64,000 nt of DNA. Source: Cephalotus follicularis (Eukaryota; Streptophyta; Magnoliopsida; Oxalidales; Cephalotaceae). Made by a program: the position numbers and the translations under genes. Below are positions 23,806 through 34,357 of this stretch, in pieces. The DNA lies in NCBI GenBank assembly GCA_001972305.1, contig BDDD01002376.1:124001-188000 (forward strand), given 5' to 3'. Each line of letters opens with the position of its first letter. Within the stretch, counting starts at the first letter, position 1. Below the pieces are notes generated by a model. The model did not search any database. It was not told the origin of the DNA and saw only the letters and a program-made list of their open reading frames with translations.

Positions 23806-24087
23806 TATCGACGAACAGCAAGTTCGTCAACGCTTTTGGTCAAAGCGTCGATGCTTGTCCAAGTGACTTGTATTTTAGCGCTAAAGTTTGTGGTAAGCGT
23901 TGACGCTTTGTGGAAAACTGTCGACTCTTAGGCACTAAGCATCAATGGTTTTGTTCAAAACGTCGATGCTATAGGTTTAAGCATTGACGCTTTTAGTAGG
24001 CGTCGACTATTACCTCAACGCTGAAAGAAGTATTGAGCGTTGACAGTTTGTGGCAAACTGTCAACGCTTAGGCATTAAGCGTCGACA
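23806..24087. repeat. GTCGAC-type palindrome array in copia 2 leader
   Basis: Thirteen dyads have centres near 23809, 23828, 23849, 23901, 23922, 23943, 23964, 23985, 24004, 24016, 24041, 24062 and 24083. The intervals are 19, 21, 52, 21, 21, 21, 21, 19, 12, 25, 21 and 21. Seven are exactly 21 bp and one is 52, near five helical turns. Cores include GCGTCGATGC, GCGTTGACGC, CTGTCGACTC and GCGTCGACAC. Spacers differ. Confidence 0.87.
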
Positions 24088-24136
24088 CCTAAAACAAGAA
24101 ATTATACTATTGCTAAAATTTGGAATTTTTTGCATT

Positions 24137-24141
24137 AAGAC
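24137..24141. repeat. Target site duplication of solo LTR, left
   Basis: AAGAC, matched by 26702-26706. Confidence 0.93.
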
Positions 24142-25565
24142 TGTAACACCCCCGATGGTGGGAGCCCTTACAGGTCATAATACAAAACTGAAACATAACG
24201 GAATACCTAAACAATAGACTGATGTGAAACAAGTGTGGTGGTCTGAAAACATATCTTATAACAAACTGATATAAAACAGAGTCTGAAAATTTAACCAATC
24301 ATAACTAAAAACAAATCATAATCCGATATCCAAATACTGTTTAAGATGAAAGCATAACCGGAACAAAACGAAAATCTGAAAATGTTTTTACTGAAAACAA
24401 ATCTGATTCTACTGGAAAACACAAGGACCAACTCCTAGATAATCCTCTGACAAGTGGGTAACTCTCATCACACGTTTCCCCCATGCTCCTGAAAACCTAC
24501 CGCATAGAAACAAAAACGAGGCTGAGCAAACCTTAGTACGGATAAGGAATTTAAAACAGTAAACGGTAGACAGAATAATTTGAACTTTAAATTCAGTAAA
24601 GTAACATAGTAAATATTCTTGAAATGTAAAACAGAATATTTAAAAATGAGCAGTTATAGAATCATCATAACTTTATGAGAACATAATTCAAAACATTATC
24701 TGATTTCATAATTCCATAACAGAGAATTCTGACATACATACATATATAGGTGCAAGGGGTTCGCGAGGCCCACATGCTCTGACGGAAAAGTCGTGTATGG
24801 CACTACACAAACAATCCCAAATACCGAATTTCTGAATTCTGACATAACTAGAGTATACTCATACGCCTCAAAAGGATCCATATCCTACCCTCAGGATACA
24901 TATTTAAAAGAGACGCCGTAGACCAATCACACCGCCACGGTAGGTGTCATGTCCTCCGTGCCAAAGAACATGCCTATGATACCTCATAGGTAGGGTTTTT
25001 CTCTGTATGTTATTATGCTAAAATTTTGTTTTGTTCTAAAACGTACTTATGTAATCTGTCTCCAGACATATCTGAAATTATTTAAAAAGAATCGTAAACG
25101 TAATTTCATACCAAAATCAAAATCGAAATCCGATCTGTATCTGAAGTTCAACATACTCCCTAAAGTGGAAGCCATGTCCAAAACAATAACATACTTTCGA
25201 TAACAGAAAATATGCTTATTAATAATCAATATCCGAAGTAACAATGTTCAAATCCATTTCAGTAAGATTATTATCAAAATGAGAATATTCGTATCAAAAT
25301 ACGAGTTTTATTTCTAATAAAACCAGGAACATAAATCCGTTCAAGAAATTGTACAAAATCATCAATTAATGAAAGTTCAATCGAAGGAGTACCAAAGAAC
25401 GAAGAATCCGTACCTTAGCAGGTCAAAAATCTAAGCAATCTAGAATACCGGACAAAAGCACCCTAGAAGTGTCCTAAACTCCTCCACGAATGATATAAAG
25501 CCCTAGACATTTAAGCCCAAGCATCACATAACATAAAAAGAACGAAACATCCAAAACTGCCATAA

Positions 25566-25696
25566 AGCGTCGACAATTTATACTTAGGCGTCGACGGTTT
25601 CTCTGTATAAAAGGACAAAGCGTCGAGCAAAGAGTCGACTGACCAAAGCACAAAACGGTACAAAGCAGCGACGCTCAAGGAATAAGCGTCGACGGT
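25566..25696. repeat. GTCGAC-type palindromes in solo LTR, group 1
   Basis: GCGTCGACAA, GCGTCGACGG, GCGTCGAGC, GAGTCGACTG, GCAGCGACGC and GCGTCGACGG. Centres include 25571, 25592, 25624, 25636 and 25690. The intervals include 21 and 32 bp. Confidence 0.75.
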
Positions 25697-26446
25697 TTGC
25701 GTCAGACACAGAATACCAGTGCAGAAACTAGTTTCAAATCCATGATCAAATCTGATTTTTGATAACCACGATGCATAATTAACAACATGCAGGTTCAGTG
25801 ACATGTTATATTAATTCAAAAATGCCAGAATAACCCTATGATTTCATGCAAAGTATAAAATACGTTTTGAATTGAAATTTTTGGATATTTAAACAGTTTA
25901 TGCAAACCTAACTATAATCCGAATTTCTCTGTGTATAAATCCAAAAATCAGTGACATATATATATCTATAACATGAATTTGTTGCTTTAAACACTGGTGT
26001 ATCAATTCAAACATGTAAGGATGAGAAAAACATAATGAGTTCAAACAGCAGAAATTTAGTTTCAATAGGCCTCTAAAAACATGATCAAAATTAAATTCTA
26101 GCATGTTTCAATACGAATTAATGGGTGGTATAGAAACTACATAATACAAGCTACAATTTTCGTTTAGAAATTACCTTCAAAAGACGTCAAAATCAGTGTA
26201 GAAAATGCTTGCAAAGTTGCTGTTCGCGTTGGTTAAAAATGTGCAGATGTTCTTTCTCAAATAATATAATCAGTTTATAAATCAACAAAACGTGTAATAT
26301 TCATGATGAAATCGTGCAACTAATGAGTTTCCTTTCATGCAGATTCGGTTCCAAACAAAGAAGGAAAATCAGATCAACAAAAATGGCAAAAACCCCCTTT
26401 TCCCTAAACAGCCCACCGTCCAAACTGGTATGGAAAGCCAACCAAA

Positions 26447-26576
26447 GCGTCGACTGTTTACTTAAAGCGTCGATGGTTAAACACTTAAATACAAAACGCG
26501 TCGATGTCACACGTTTTGGCGTCAACGTGTCACTCAGCACCCAAAGCGTCGGCAGTTCTAATGAGAGCGTCGGCGC
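26447..26576. repeat. GTCGAC-type palindromes in solo LTR, group 2
   Basis: GCGTCGACTG, GCGTCGATGG, GCGTCGATGT, GCGTCAACGT, GCGTCGGCAG and GCGTCGGCGC have centres near 26451, 26471, 26502, 26523, 26550 and 26571. The intervals are 20, 31, 21, 27 and 21 bp. Confidence 0.78.
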
Positions 26577-26701
26577 TTTGTGCCCAGAAAACAAAAATAA
26601 AAAAAATTCAAAATAAAAATCAAAGCGTTCACAAACCATAGCATAAATCAAAAGGTATAAACCCAACATAAAACATGTAATCATAGAAACGGGATACTAC
26701 C

Positions 26702-26706
26702 AAGAC
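26702..26706. repeat. Target site duplication of solo LTR, right
   Basis: AAGAC, matched by 24137-24141. Confidence 0.93.
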
Positions 26707-27888
26707 ACTTAAAGGATAATTAATCATTGCTTAATTTAGTGGGAGTTTGACCTATAAACAACCTCTAATATTAAATTTTATAATTGGTTATTATAAGAAG
26801 CATTTGTGTATTGTTTTGAAGTAATATTAGATATGTACTTTAATACTCTTATGTATAATATATGGCCTATAAGGACAAGACCTAGTTTTGGTTTTTCTTT
26901 TGTAGATAATTTAATTTATCTTTTATTAAATAGTCTGTAATAAGGTGTCTGCGTGCACTATTTATTTATTTTTCCTCTTATGTATTTTGTCCTTGAAAAT
27001 TTTTGTATGTAATTTTCTTTTGAAAATGTAAAGTTCTTTTTGTAAATGAAGACCTTGCAAGGAGAGATGGACGAGAGGAGAAAAGATGTACAAGACCATT
27101 GAAGGCCATGTATGCATGGTTATAAATGTAATAAATAGATTTAATCATAGCACCTAGGAAGACCAAGTAGTGACTTTGGGCTCAAATCATTACTTATAGT
27201 GATATCCTTGCCATTCCATTGATTTGTTTTAGAAATAAATCCAAGATGCATAAGATGGATAGTTCAAATACACGTCATGCATGCAAAGCCGTAATTAATT
27301 GGAATTGGGTAATGAAACCAGTGAATTAATTAAATGCTTGGTAATTAAAATTTGAGACCGCAAATTCCCTCAACTAAATAATAAGTCTGAACGTAGGAAC
27401 CCTAGCTGAGGCTGGTAACCTGTGGAACACTATGTCAACGTCGGTGTTGGGCACCGCAAAGGGTGGCTACGTTTTAGTACTTGGACATGCCTATGTGTGG
27501 GTGTTAAAACTAGTGCATTCCAATGAAAATTATGGGTATTTGACTTATCATGATTCTATTGATTTGTTATGCCCTAGCTAAGGCCATATGGAATCTAAGG
27601 CCGAATTTTATGGTTGGATATTGTATTGAATGCAAATTGGCAAGATAGCCTACCCATTGTATATATTATGGTTTGTTGTGCCCTAGCTGAGGCCATAATA
27701 TTATTGCAATGGATTCCAATCCCTACTAGGAAGTTCAACTTCTCGAGTTCCATATAGGGGTATGAGATACGATTAGAATAGTGGGAGGAACCATAAGCAC
27801 TAAAGACCAAGTGTTATGGTTGTCATATATTAAAATTGGAATAAATGCTAACTCATCTTTATGTTTCCTTGTCTAGGTTTCTAGAAAA
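26707..27888 (+). other. Leader of copia 2, second part
   Basis: Non-coding leader up to the gag ATG. A GC-rich motif, GCCCTAGCTRAGGC or close to it, recurs near 27402, 27571 and 27684. GCC and GGC at its ends can pair, so each copy may be a small hairpin. No ORF of note. Confidence 0.55.
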
Positions 27889-28800
27889 ATGGCTTTTCAA
27901 TCTTCAATGTCCTTCATTCTAGAGACAAACAAGTTAGAAGGCCCTAATTTTTACGATTGGTATCGCAACATGTAGATTGTCCTAACGGCTAATAAGATGG
28001 CCTATGTGATGACTGGGGGGCCTCCTGCACTGGGTGTAAATCCTACTCCAGAGGAGTCGGGGTCTCTAGCCAAGTGGCAAGAAGATGACGAGCAAGCTCG
28101 ATGTCTTGCCCTTCTGGGAATGACACCGGAGCTGTAGCGTCAACATGAGAAGATGGATACCTTATCTGTTGTACTACTCCATCTTCAGGAGATGTATGGG
28201 GTTAAGTCTAGGACTCAGAGGTTCAATCTCTCACGTAGACTCTTCAAGGCGCAGATGCCAGAGGGAGCTTCAGTCCATGATCATAGATTGAAAATGATAA
28301 ACATGATTGAGCAGCTGGCTCAATTAGGGTTTGTCATGGACCACGATCTTTATGTAGATCTTATTCTTACGTCCATTTCTAAGTCGTTCTCACAGTTCTT
28401 AGTGAACTTTCATATGAACAAGATAGAAGTAACTCTTCCTGAGTTAATTGCTATGTTGAGGATGGTTGAGGCCGATTTGACTCTGGGAAGTCAAAGACCC
28501 ACTCCCTACTTCTTCCTTCTTCTAGGTCTGCCTAAGGAAAGGACAGTGCCTCATCTTCCTCTAAAGGGAAGGGCGTGCTCGGGCCTATCAATACAAAAGG
28601 CAAGGGTAAGAAGAAGAATAAGAATAAGAAGGGAAAGCTTAGAGCTAGTGGGAAAGTTGCCAAGAATCGTATGAAGCAGCTGGCGGCTGAGGGTGCATGC
28701 TTTCAGTGTGGTAAGATTGGACACTGGAAGAAGGATTGTCGAGTTACTGGTTCTGGAGTCTCTTATGATACTGCGCATGGTGCAAGTACGTCAGGTATGT
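27889..28800 (+). pseudogene. gag: copia 2 gag with CCHC zinc knuckle, broken
   Basis: The capsid and RNA-binding precursor starts with ATG at 27889 (MAFQSSMSFI). The UBN2-type gag core follows (NKLEGPNFYDWYRNM, LFKAQMPEGASVHDH, INMIEQLAQLGF, SQFLVNFHMNKIEVTLPEL). In-frame TAG codons at 27973-27975 and 28135-28137 interrupt it. A frameshift near 28510 moves the Lys-rich tail and the zinc knuckle CFQCGKIGHWKKDC (about 28698-28740) into another frame. A TAA lies just behind the shift. Confidence 0.93.
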
Positions 28801-29130
28801 TCATGATTGAACTTAATATAGCTTTGAATAGTAGTTCTTCATGGGTATTGGATACTGTATGTGAAACTAACCTTTGCAATTCATTGCAGGGACTAAGAAA
28901 AGCTAGGAAGCTTGGAGCTGGAAACTTGGACTTGCGGCTTGGGGATGGATCTAGGATCATCGATGAAGCTGTAAGGATTTGTGATGTTACTTTAAGAAAT
29001 GGTTATGTATTGACGCTTAATCCATGTTATTATGTTCCAAACATTATTAGAAATATTTTAAGTGTTTCAAACTTATGTAATTTGGGCTTGGAGCTCAAAT
29101 TCCAAGATATTCAATGTTTTATATTTTCTG
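28801..29130 (+). pseudogene. copia 2 protease, active-site motif changed
   Basis: This aspartic protease domain continues the frame of the zinc knuckle. The usual active-site triad Asp-Thr-Gly appears as Asp-Thr-Val (28851-28859, WVLDTVC). The catalytic Asp is present but the Gly is lost. The later LRLGDGSRI and YYVPNIIRNILSVSNL motifs are typical of copia protease. Confidence 0.85.
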
Positions 29131-30090
29131 ATAATGTTTGTGTAGGTAATAGTTTTATCGACAATGGATTATTTGTTTTAAATATTGTACAATCTAAAGT
29201 ACTATCCATAGAGCAAAGTAATAAGAAAAGACCAAGAGAAACTGAGCTAAATAAAACCTATACTTGGCATTGTAGACTTGGTTATCTTAGTGATGCTAAA
29301 CTTCCACAGTTGGTTAAGGATGATCTTCTAGATATCTAGGACTTGGAGTCCTATTCAACATGTTAATCCTGTTTATTGGGAAAAATGATCAAATCTCCTT
29401 TCTCTGGTGAAGGAGAAAGGGCAATGGACTTACTGGGGTTAGTCCATATCAATGTATGTGGTCCTATGTCAATCAGTGCAGGAGGGGGTTATGTCTACTT
29501 CATAACCTTTACTGATGATTTATCTAGGTTTGGTTATGTGTATCTGATGAGACAAAGTCAGAAATCCTTTGAAAAATTTAAGGAGTTCAGGCTTGAAGTA
29601 GAAAAGCAAACTGGTAAGTCAATTAAAATACTTCGGTCTGACCGAGGTGGCGAGTACTTGTTAGCTAAATTCCTAGGTTATCTTAGAGATAACGAAATTC
29701 TATCTCAGTGGACACCTCCTGGAACACCACAACATAATGGTGTGTCCGAAAGGATAAATCGGACCTTGTTGGACATGGTTCGATCTATGATGTCTTTTAC
29801 TGACCTTCCCACCTATCTCCGGGGATATGCCCTAGAAACAGCTGCTTACATCTTGAATCTGATTCCTTTAAAATCTGTGCCCTCCACTCCATACCGGGTA
29901 TGGTCAGGGAGGAAACCCAGCCTAAGCCATTTAAAGGTTTGGGGCTGTCCGGCTAATCTCAAGTGGCTTGACACAGATAAGCTGGAAGCGAGGTCGGATG
30001 GTGCAGGTTTGTCGAGTATCCGAAAGAAACTAAAGGATACTACTACTACCATCCTAGCAAACAAAGGATATTTGTTTCATGAAATGCTAT
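29131..30090 (+). pseudogene. copia 2 integrase, catalytic Asp replaced
   Basis: The pre-integrase region has TYTWHCRLGYLSDA, with Tyr where the zinc-finger His is usual. Stops at 29337-29339 and shortly after fall inside the zinc finger. The core starts at DLLGLVHINVCGP, where the first catalytic Asp is Asn (29452-29454). The second Asp (LRSDRGGEY) and the Glu (GVSERINRTLLDMV) are present. A frameshift near 30005 scrambles the C-terminal part. It is inactive on several counts. Confidence 0.9.
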
Positions 30091-31723
30091 GTTCCTAGAG
30101 AATAAATACTTTCTTGAAGGAAACAGTGGGAGTCAGGTGGAACTCAATGAGTTGACACGAGTAGAGACCATGCAGGAAATGATGGAGTTGGGGGTTGGAC
30201 CTTCAACAAACACAGTTGAGATTGGATCTTGAGCTGAGAATGAATCTCAGTTAGGCAAAGCTCCTTTGAGGAGATCAGGCAGGATCCCATTAGCGCCTGA
30301 GAGGTATGGTTTCCTCATTCATGGTACTGATGAGATCAACGTTGTTGAAGACGACAAGCCTACCAGCTATCAGGAGGTAGTGCAAGGAACTGAATCTAAG
30401 GCATGGCTAGGAACCATAAAATCTGAAATGGATTTCATGTACTCCAACCAGGTTTGGAATTTGGTTGAAGCACCCGAAGGAATAGTGTATATCGGCTGCA
30501 AATGGATCTTCAAGAAGAAGATGAATGCAGATGGAAAGATCGAGACCTACAAAGCTCGATTAGTGGCGAAAAGGTATAGACAGTGACATGTAGTCAACTA
30601 TACTGAGACATTCTCACCTGTCGCCATGCTCAAATCCATTCGGATTTTGCTTGCGATTGCCGCTCATTATGATTATGAGATATGGCAAATGGATGTCAAG
30701 ACGACACTTTTAAATGGGCATTTTGAATAGGACATTTATATGTCCCAACCCGAGGGGTTTACATCTGTCAAGCATCCGCACATGGAGTGCAAGCTCGAAC
30801 GGTCCATCTATGGACTAAAGAAAGCATCACGTAGCTGGAATCCGTGTTTTGATGAATCAGTCAAAGCATTTGACTTCATTAAAAATGTAGATGAGCCCTG
30901 TGTTTATCGGAAGCAAGAGGGACCAAATATCACTTTCTTAGTGTTATATGTAGATGACATCTTACTCATTGGGAATGATGTAGGGATGTTGCAATCTGCA
31001 AAGATATGGCTGACTAAGAACTTTTCCACGAAAGATTTGGGAGAAGCCACCTATATACTGGGTATTATGACATTCAAGGATAGATCCAATAGGTTGCTTG
31101 GGCTTTCCCGAAGCCAGTACATCAGCAAAGTGCTGAAAAGGTTTAGCATGGAGAATTACAAGAGATGCCTATTACCAATAGGTGAAGGAATTCATCTTTC
31201 TCGAAAGATGTCTCCACAGACTTTTGAAGAGAGAGCACGCATGAGTCGGATACCTTATGCTTCGGCAGTAGGGTCGATTATGTATGCCATGTTATGTACT
31301 AGGTCTGATGTTGTGCATTCCTTGGGAATAGCTAGTCATTTTCAGTCTGATCCCGGTGAGAATCACTAGGAAGTGGTCAAGGGAATCCTGAAGTACCTTA
31401 GAAGGACTCAGGATATCTTATTGATATATGGAAAGGATATTGAGTTAAAATTGGAGGGCTATACAGACTCCAGTTTTGATAGTGATCCAGATGATCACAA
31501 ATCTGTCTCCGGATATGTTTTTGTACTTGATAGAGGAGCTGTGAGTTCGTGCAGTTTGAAACAATGGACTATAGAAGATTCTACAACAGAAGCCGAGTAC
31601 ATAGCAGCCTCAGATGCCGCCAAGGAGGGTGTATGGATGCGCAAGTTCAATACTGAACTCGGAGTTGTTCCTTCCATTAGCAGTCCGGTTGTAATATACT
31701 GTGACAATAATGGGCTGTAACAC
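30091..31723 (+). pseudogene. copia 2 RT and RNase H, truncated
   Basis: One frame runs from GRIPLAPERYGFL through WIFKKKMNADGKIETYKARL, the MDVKT region, SIYGLKKASRSW, the active site YVDDILL and the RNase H motif DSTTEAEYIAASDAAKEGVWMRK. Stops occur at 30584-30586 (TGA), near 30728 (TAG) and at 31367-31369 (TAG). It breaks off after VIYCDNNG, where copia 1 continues, so the RNase H C-terminus, polypurine tract and 3' LTR are gone. Confidence 0.92.
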
Positions 31724-31762
31724 AATAATGGACAATAATGGGCTGCCACACATTAGCAGTCC
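31718..31762 (+). other. Rearrangement junction with copied filler
   Basis: Between copia 2 RNase H and gypsy C LTR A lies a 45-bp patch made of repeats of nearby copia sequence. GACAATAATGGGCTG occurs at about 31703 and again at about 31731. CATTAGCAGTCCGGT at 31675 returns as CATTAGCAGTCCCGGT at 31751, directly at the entry into the gypsy LTR. This is the pattern of repair with template switching. Confidence 0.8.
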
Positions 31763-32549
31763 CGGTGAGGCGTGATTTGGCCGGAATCGGCCGGAATGGC
31801 TTGACTGAGTCAACTCAGCGAGTCGACTCACTGTCGCCTGAGACGGCGCGTTTGGCGCCGAGTCTTGGCGAGTCACGGGCAGTGACGTGTAGGACTGGTG
31901 AATGTGTGGAGTTTTTGGGTGGTGATCGGACCTGTGGAGGTCCGGCGAGTTGACTCAATGAGTCGCAACTCGCTTCCGCCCGTGGCGTGGCGTTCGGCGC
32001 CGATTCCCGGCGAGTCTTGACCGGTTTTGAGTAGACCGTTCAATGTGGAACCCGTTGATGGGTGTTTCACCGCCTGGTTGTGTCGGTCGGAATCCGACCG
32101 GCGTTTCGGCGACAGAAATGTTTTTTGTGTTGAACATAACGGAAATGTGTTGTATGTGCAGTGTGTGAGTGGCAATTGGATTTGGCATTAAGGGACTTGA
32201 TCAATCGACAAGAACCGGCTTCGGTTCAACGGTTATCGAAAGGTTCGGCAGTTGAACGTGCAGCTCGACTGTACGGTTGTTACTGCTGTAACAGGTAGGG
32301 GATTTTATAAATGTGGTTTGAGTTCAATTATAATAAATGTTCATTGATGAAATGCGTGCACATTGTGTCTTGGAATGATTGTGGGCTGTGAATTGTGAAT
32401 TGTGTGATTGTGTTAGGGTTGCTATGAATAGTTAACCCGTCATGCATATTGTGTTTTACAATGAATGTAGATCGGATTGCATGTGTTGTATGCCTTGAAC
32501 TCGATCGGTTTTGAGACGTGTTGAAGGAACCATGTTTTGGTTCGCTCAA

Positions 32550-32647
32550 CCGTCGACGCTTAGGAAAGAAGCGTCGACGCTATAGATTGTTATACGGAGA
32601 ATGAGTACTGCTTCGAGATAAACGTCGACGCTTAGAGATAACGTCGA
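32550..32647. repeat. GCGTCGACGC palindromes in gypsy C LTR A
   Basis: Four nearly perfect cores (CGTCGACGCT, GCGTCGACGC, CGTCGACGCT, CGTCGACGCT) have centres near 32554, 32575, 32626 and 32645. The intervals are 21, 51 and 19 bp. These are the least decayed copies in the window. Confidence 0.85.
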
Positions 32648-32721
32648 CGCTATGATTCGTTGTGTGTTAGAATGGGTTATAGCTTTGTTTTGCTGCTGTT
32701 TTTCTGCACTGTCTGCAGAAT

Positions 32722-33010
32722 CCAGCCGACTGCTCGAGTGCGCCAGTCGACTATTCGGTATGAACAGCCGACTACTCAATGGATCCAGTCGACTGTGCTT
32801 GGGAGCCAGTCGACTGTCCATGTGTGTTACTGAGAAATGCCTGCAGAGGCTTGAGTAGCCGACTGCTGTAGGCCAGCGGCCGACTGTTGGGTATAAACAG
32901 CCGACTGTCAAGGATGACAGCCGACTGTCGAGTGTGGACAGTCGACTACCAGTTTAGGACAGCCGACTGTTGAAGGAAAACAACCGACCGTCAGTGAGGG
33001 ACAGCTGATT
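32722..33010. repeat. CAGTCGACTG array with 21-bp phase in gypsy C LTR A
   Basis: Thirteen dyads of the form CAGYCGACTG have centres near 32727, 32748, 32769, 32790, 32811, 32860, 32881, 32902, 32922, 32943, 32964, 32985 and 33006. The intervals are 21, 21, 21, 21, 49, 21, 21, 20, 21, 21, 21 and 21 bp. The 10-bp core is conserved while the roughly 11-bp spacers are not. The core is CAG..CTG here, not GCG..CGC as in the neighbouring group, so the flanks have changed symmetrically. The array is missing from LTR B. Confidence 0.93.
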
Positions 33011-33182
33011 GTTTGTGTCTGTCTTGCATTGTGGGCATGTGCATGCATCTTGAATTGTGATTGTGAACTGTTGTATCATTCTTTTTGAAGTGCATTCATG
33101 ATCATTATAAATCATTATTTTACACGAAAATGTATGTTCAAGCAAATATATATTTTCAAAGGACTGTGAAAATGGCTTCCAA

Positions 33183-33286
33183 ACATCGTGAATTGAGTTT
33201 TGTGAACATCGTGAACTGAGTTTTGCAAACATCGTGAACTGAGTTTTGTAACATCGTGAATCGAGAACCGTGACATCGTGAAAATG
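33183..33286 (+). repeat. 23-bp tandem repeat in gypsy C LTR A
   Basis: Five units beginning ACATCGTGAA and followed by CTGAGTTTTG occur in a row. LTR B has six units at 37958-38084, so copy number has changed between the LTRs. A related run of GTGATATTGTG and GTGACATCGTGAAC words follows at about 33610-33690. Confidence 0.85.
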
Positions 33287-34196
33287 AATTTGTTTTCAAG
33301 TATCTTTGTTTTATAAATTTACTTGGAAAATTGATTGAGCATCGAGATGATTGTGATTGTGATGATTGACTGTGATATTGATTGTGATTGTGTTTGTGGC
33401 CGTACTAGTTGCGTGGCGGAGATGCCAGCGATGGCTAGTGGCAGGGTCGAACCCAGGGTCCAGGAGATGGCTGGGTGACCCACTGTACCATGACCTGCTC
33501 GCGCTTCCAGGGGTTGGGGGCCGATGTCAGGATGTACAACGTCGGGGCCAGGAGTTGGCGACGCTCTTCGTACCTATCGAGATCCGTGTGATCCCTTTGT
33601 GGACCGTGAAATGTGATATTGTGTTATTGTGATATTGTGAACCGTGAAATGTGATGATGTGTTATTGTGACATCGTGAACTGTGACATTGTGGATGGGTA
33701 TATATATGTATATATATGTATCGGGATATAGTATGTATTGCATCATGTTGCATTCATCACATAGCATTCTTTATCGTTGACCCCAAATCATGTTTATAAC
33801 TTAGCCGAGTGAGGACAAAGGCTAACCCCCCCTACAGTTTCAGATTGATTTCAGGTTGATGCAGCGGATTGCTACCGTTGAGCTCCGTGGAGCAAAGTGG
33901 AGTTTATGTTGTTTCTACTTTTGAGAAACGTTAATGGATCTTTGAAATAAATGAATCGATGTATTGATGAATATTGTTCACACTCCGTTTGTGGGCAGTT
34001 AACTTTGATGATGTTTTTTGTTGTAGCATGTAGTATGGGATGCGTGATACGTTTTAATTCGGCTTATATTTAAATGCTTCCGCAAGTTGTTTATGGCATT
34101 GGAAAGTTTTAAATTTATGGTAAATTGCATAAGCCGGATTTATATGTTGATTGCCACCACTTTTATTGTTGTTATGGGAACGGGGTGTGACAACAG

Positions 34197-34208
34197 TGGT
34201 ATCAGAGC
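34197..34208 (+). other. Primer binding site of gypsy C
   Basis: TGGTATCAGAGC, complementary to initiator tRNA-Met, lies four bases after LTR A. Confidence 0.92.
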
Positions 34209-34357
34209 TTATATTCCTTTTATAAGCTATCGCTGGGATACTATCCTCGACAAGTAAATAATTGGATGAAGGAACTTGTCCAGGCTAATAAGTTCCTTGG
34301 CAATTAACGATTGTTTCCTCGAGATGAACCATGACATCTTTCCTTATAGGAAACAAA

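Larger units (their letters stand above)
23542..24141 (+). other. Leader of copia 2, first part
   Basis: Non-coding sequence between PBS and the inserted solo LTR, homologous to the copia 1 leader. It contains a palindrome array and ends with the target duplication AAGAC at 24137-24141. Confidence 0.75.
24142..26701 (-). mobile_element. Gypsy solo LTR in copia 2 leader (2560 bp)
   Basis: The left end reads TGTAACACCCCCGATGG, the reverse complement of the LTR end seen at 6601-6634, so the LTR is on the minus strand. AAGAC lies directly on both sides (24137-24141 and 26702-26706). With the LTR removed, the copia leader reads through in register with copia 1. The right terminus is GG on the minus strand instead of TG, a likely point change. 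No internal region remains, so this is the product of LTR-LTR recombination. Confidence 0.92.
21255..31723 (+). mobile_element. Ty1/copia element 2, 3' truncated, with nested solo LTR
   Basis: A copia element related to element 1 carries a 5' LTR, PBS, long leader, gag, protease, integrase, RT and most of RNase H. It stops inside RNase H near 31720, and its 3' LTR is missing. A minus-strand gypsy solo LTR with perfect target duplication sits in the leader. The start is set at the end of gypsy B LTR 2 because the copia LTR start cannot be pinned: the typical TGTTAG start is not seen. Confidence 0.87.
31763..34192 (+). repeat. LTR A of gypsy C (2430 bp, 5' end missing)
   Basis: It matches LTR B from CCGGTGAGGC (37043 in B) to the end GGAACGGGGTGTGACA. 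The first 640 bases of the LTR are absent because of the junction with copia 2. It contains about 500 bp (about 32539-33037) with two palindrome arrays that LTR B lacks. Confidence 0.88.

Noticed and set aside
22693..24087. Array spacing of 21-24 bp read as small-RNA phasing
   Set aside because: The match to 21 and 24 nt small-RNA lengths is suggestive, but the intervals of 19, 31-32 and 49-52 bp fit helical turns better. Phasing of small RNAs does not leave sequence motifs at such spacing.
25898..26684. Hydrophobic minus-strand ORFs of 68 and 127 codons
   Set aside because: Both are inside a solo LTR, without domain or codon bias. The strongly hydrophobic composition comes from T-rich sequence.
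32652..32911. Heptad-repeat protein (Ser-Arg-Leu every seven residues) readable on both strands of the 21-bp array
   Set aside because: A 21-bp palindromic repeat automatically gives a seven-codon repeat on both strands. The intervals of 20 and 49 bp break the frame, and other arrays use 19 and 32 bp, so coding is not what is conserved.
32722..33010. CRISPR-like regular array
   Set aside because: The repeats are 10-bp palindromes with about 11-bp variable spacers inside a plant LTR. No cas genes are present and the unit size does not fit a CRISPR array.
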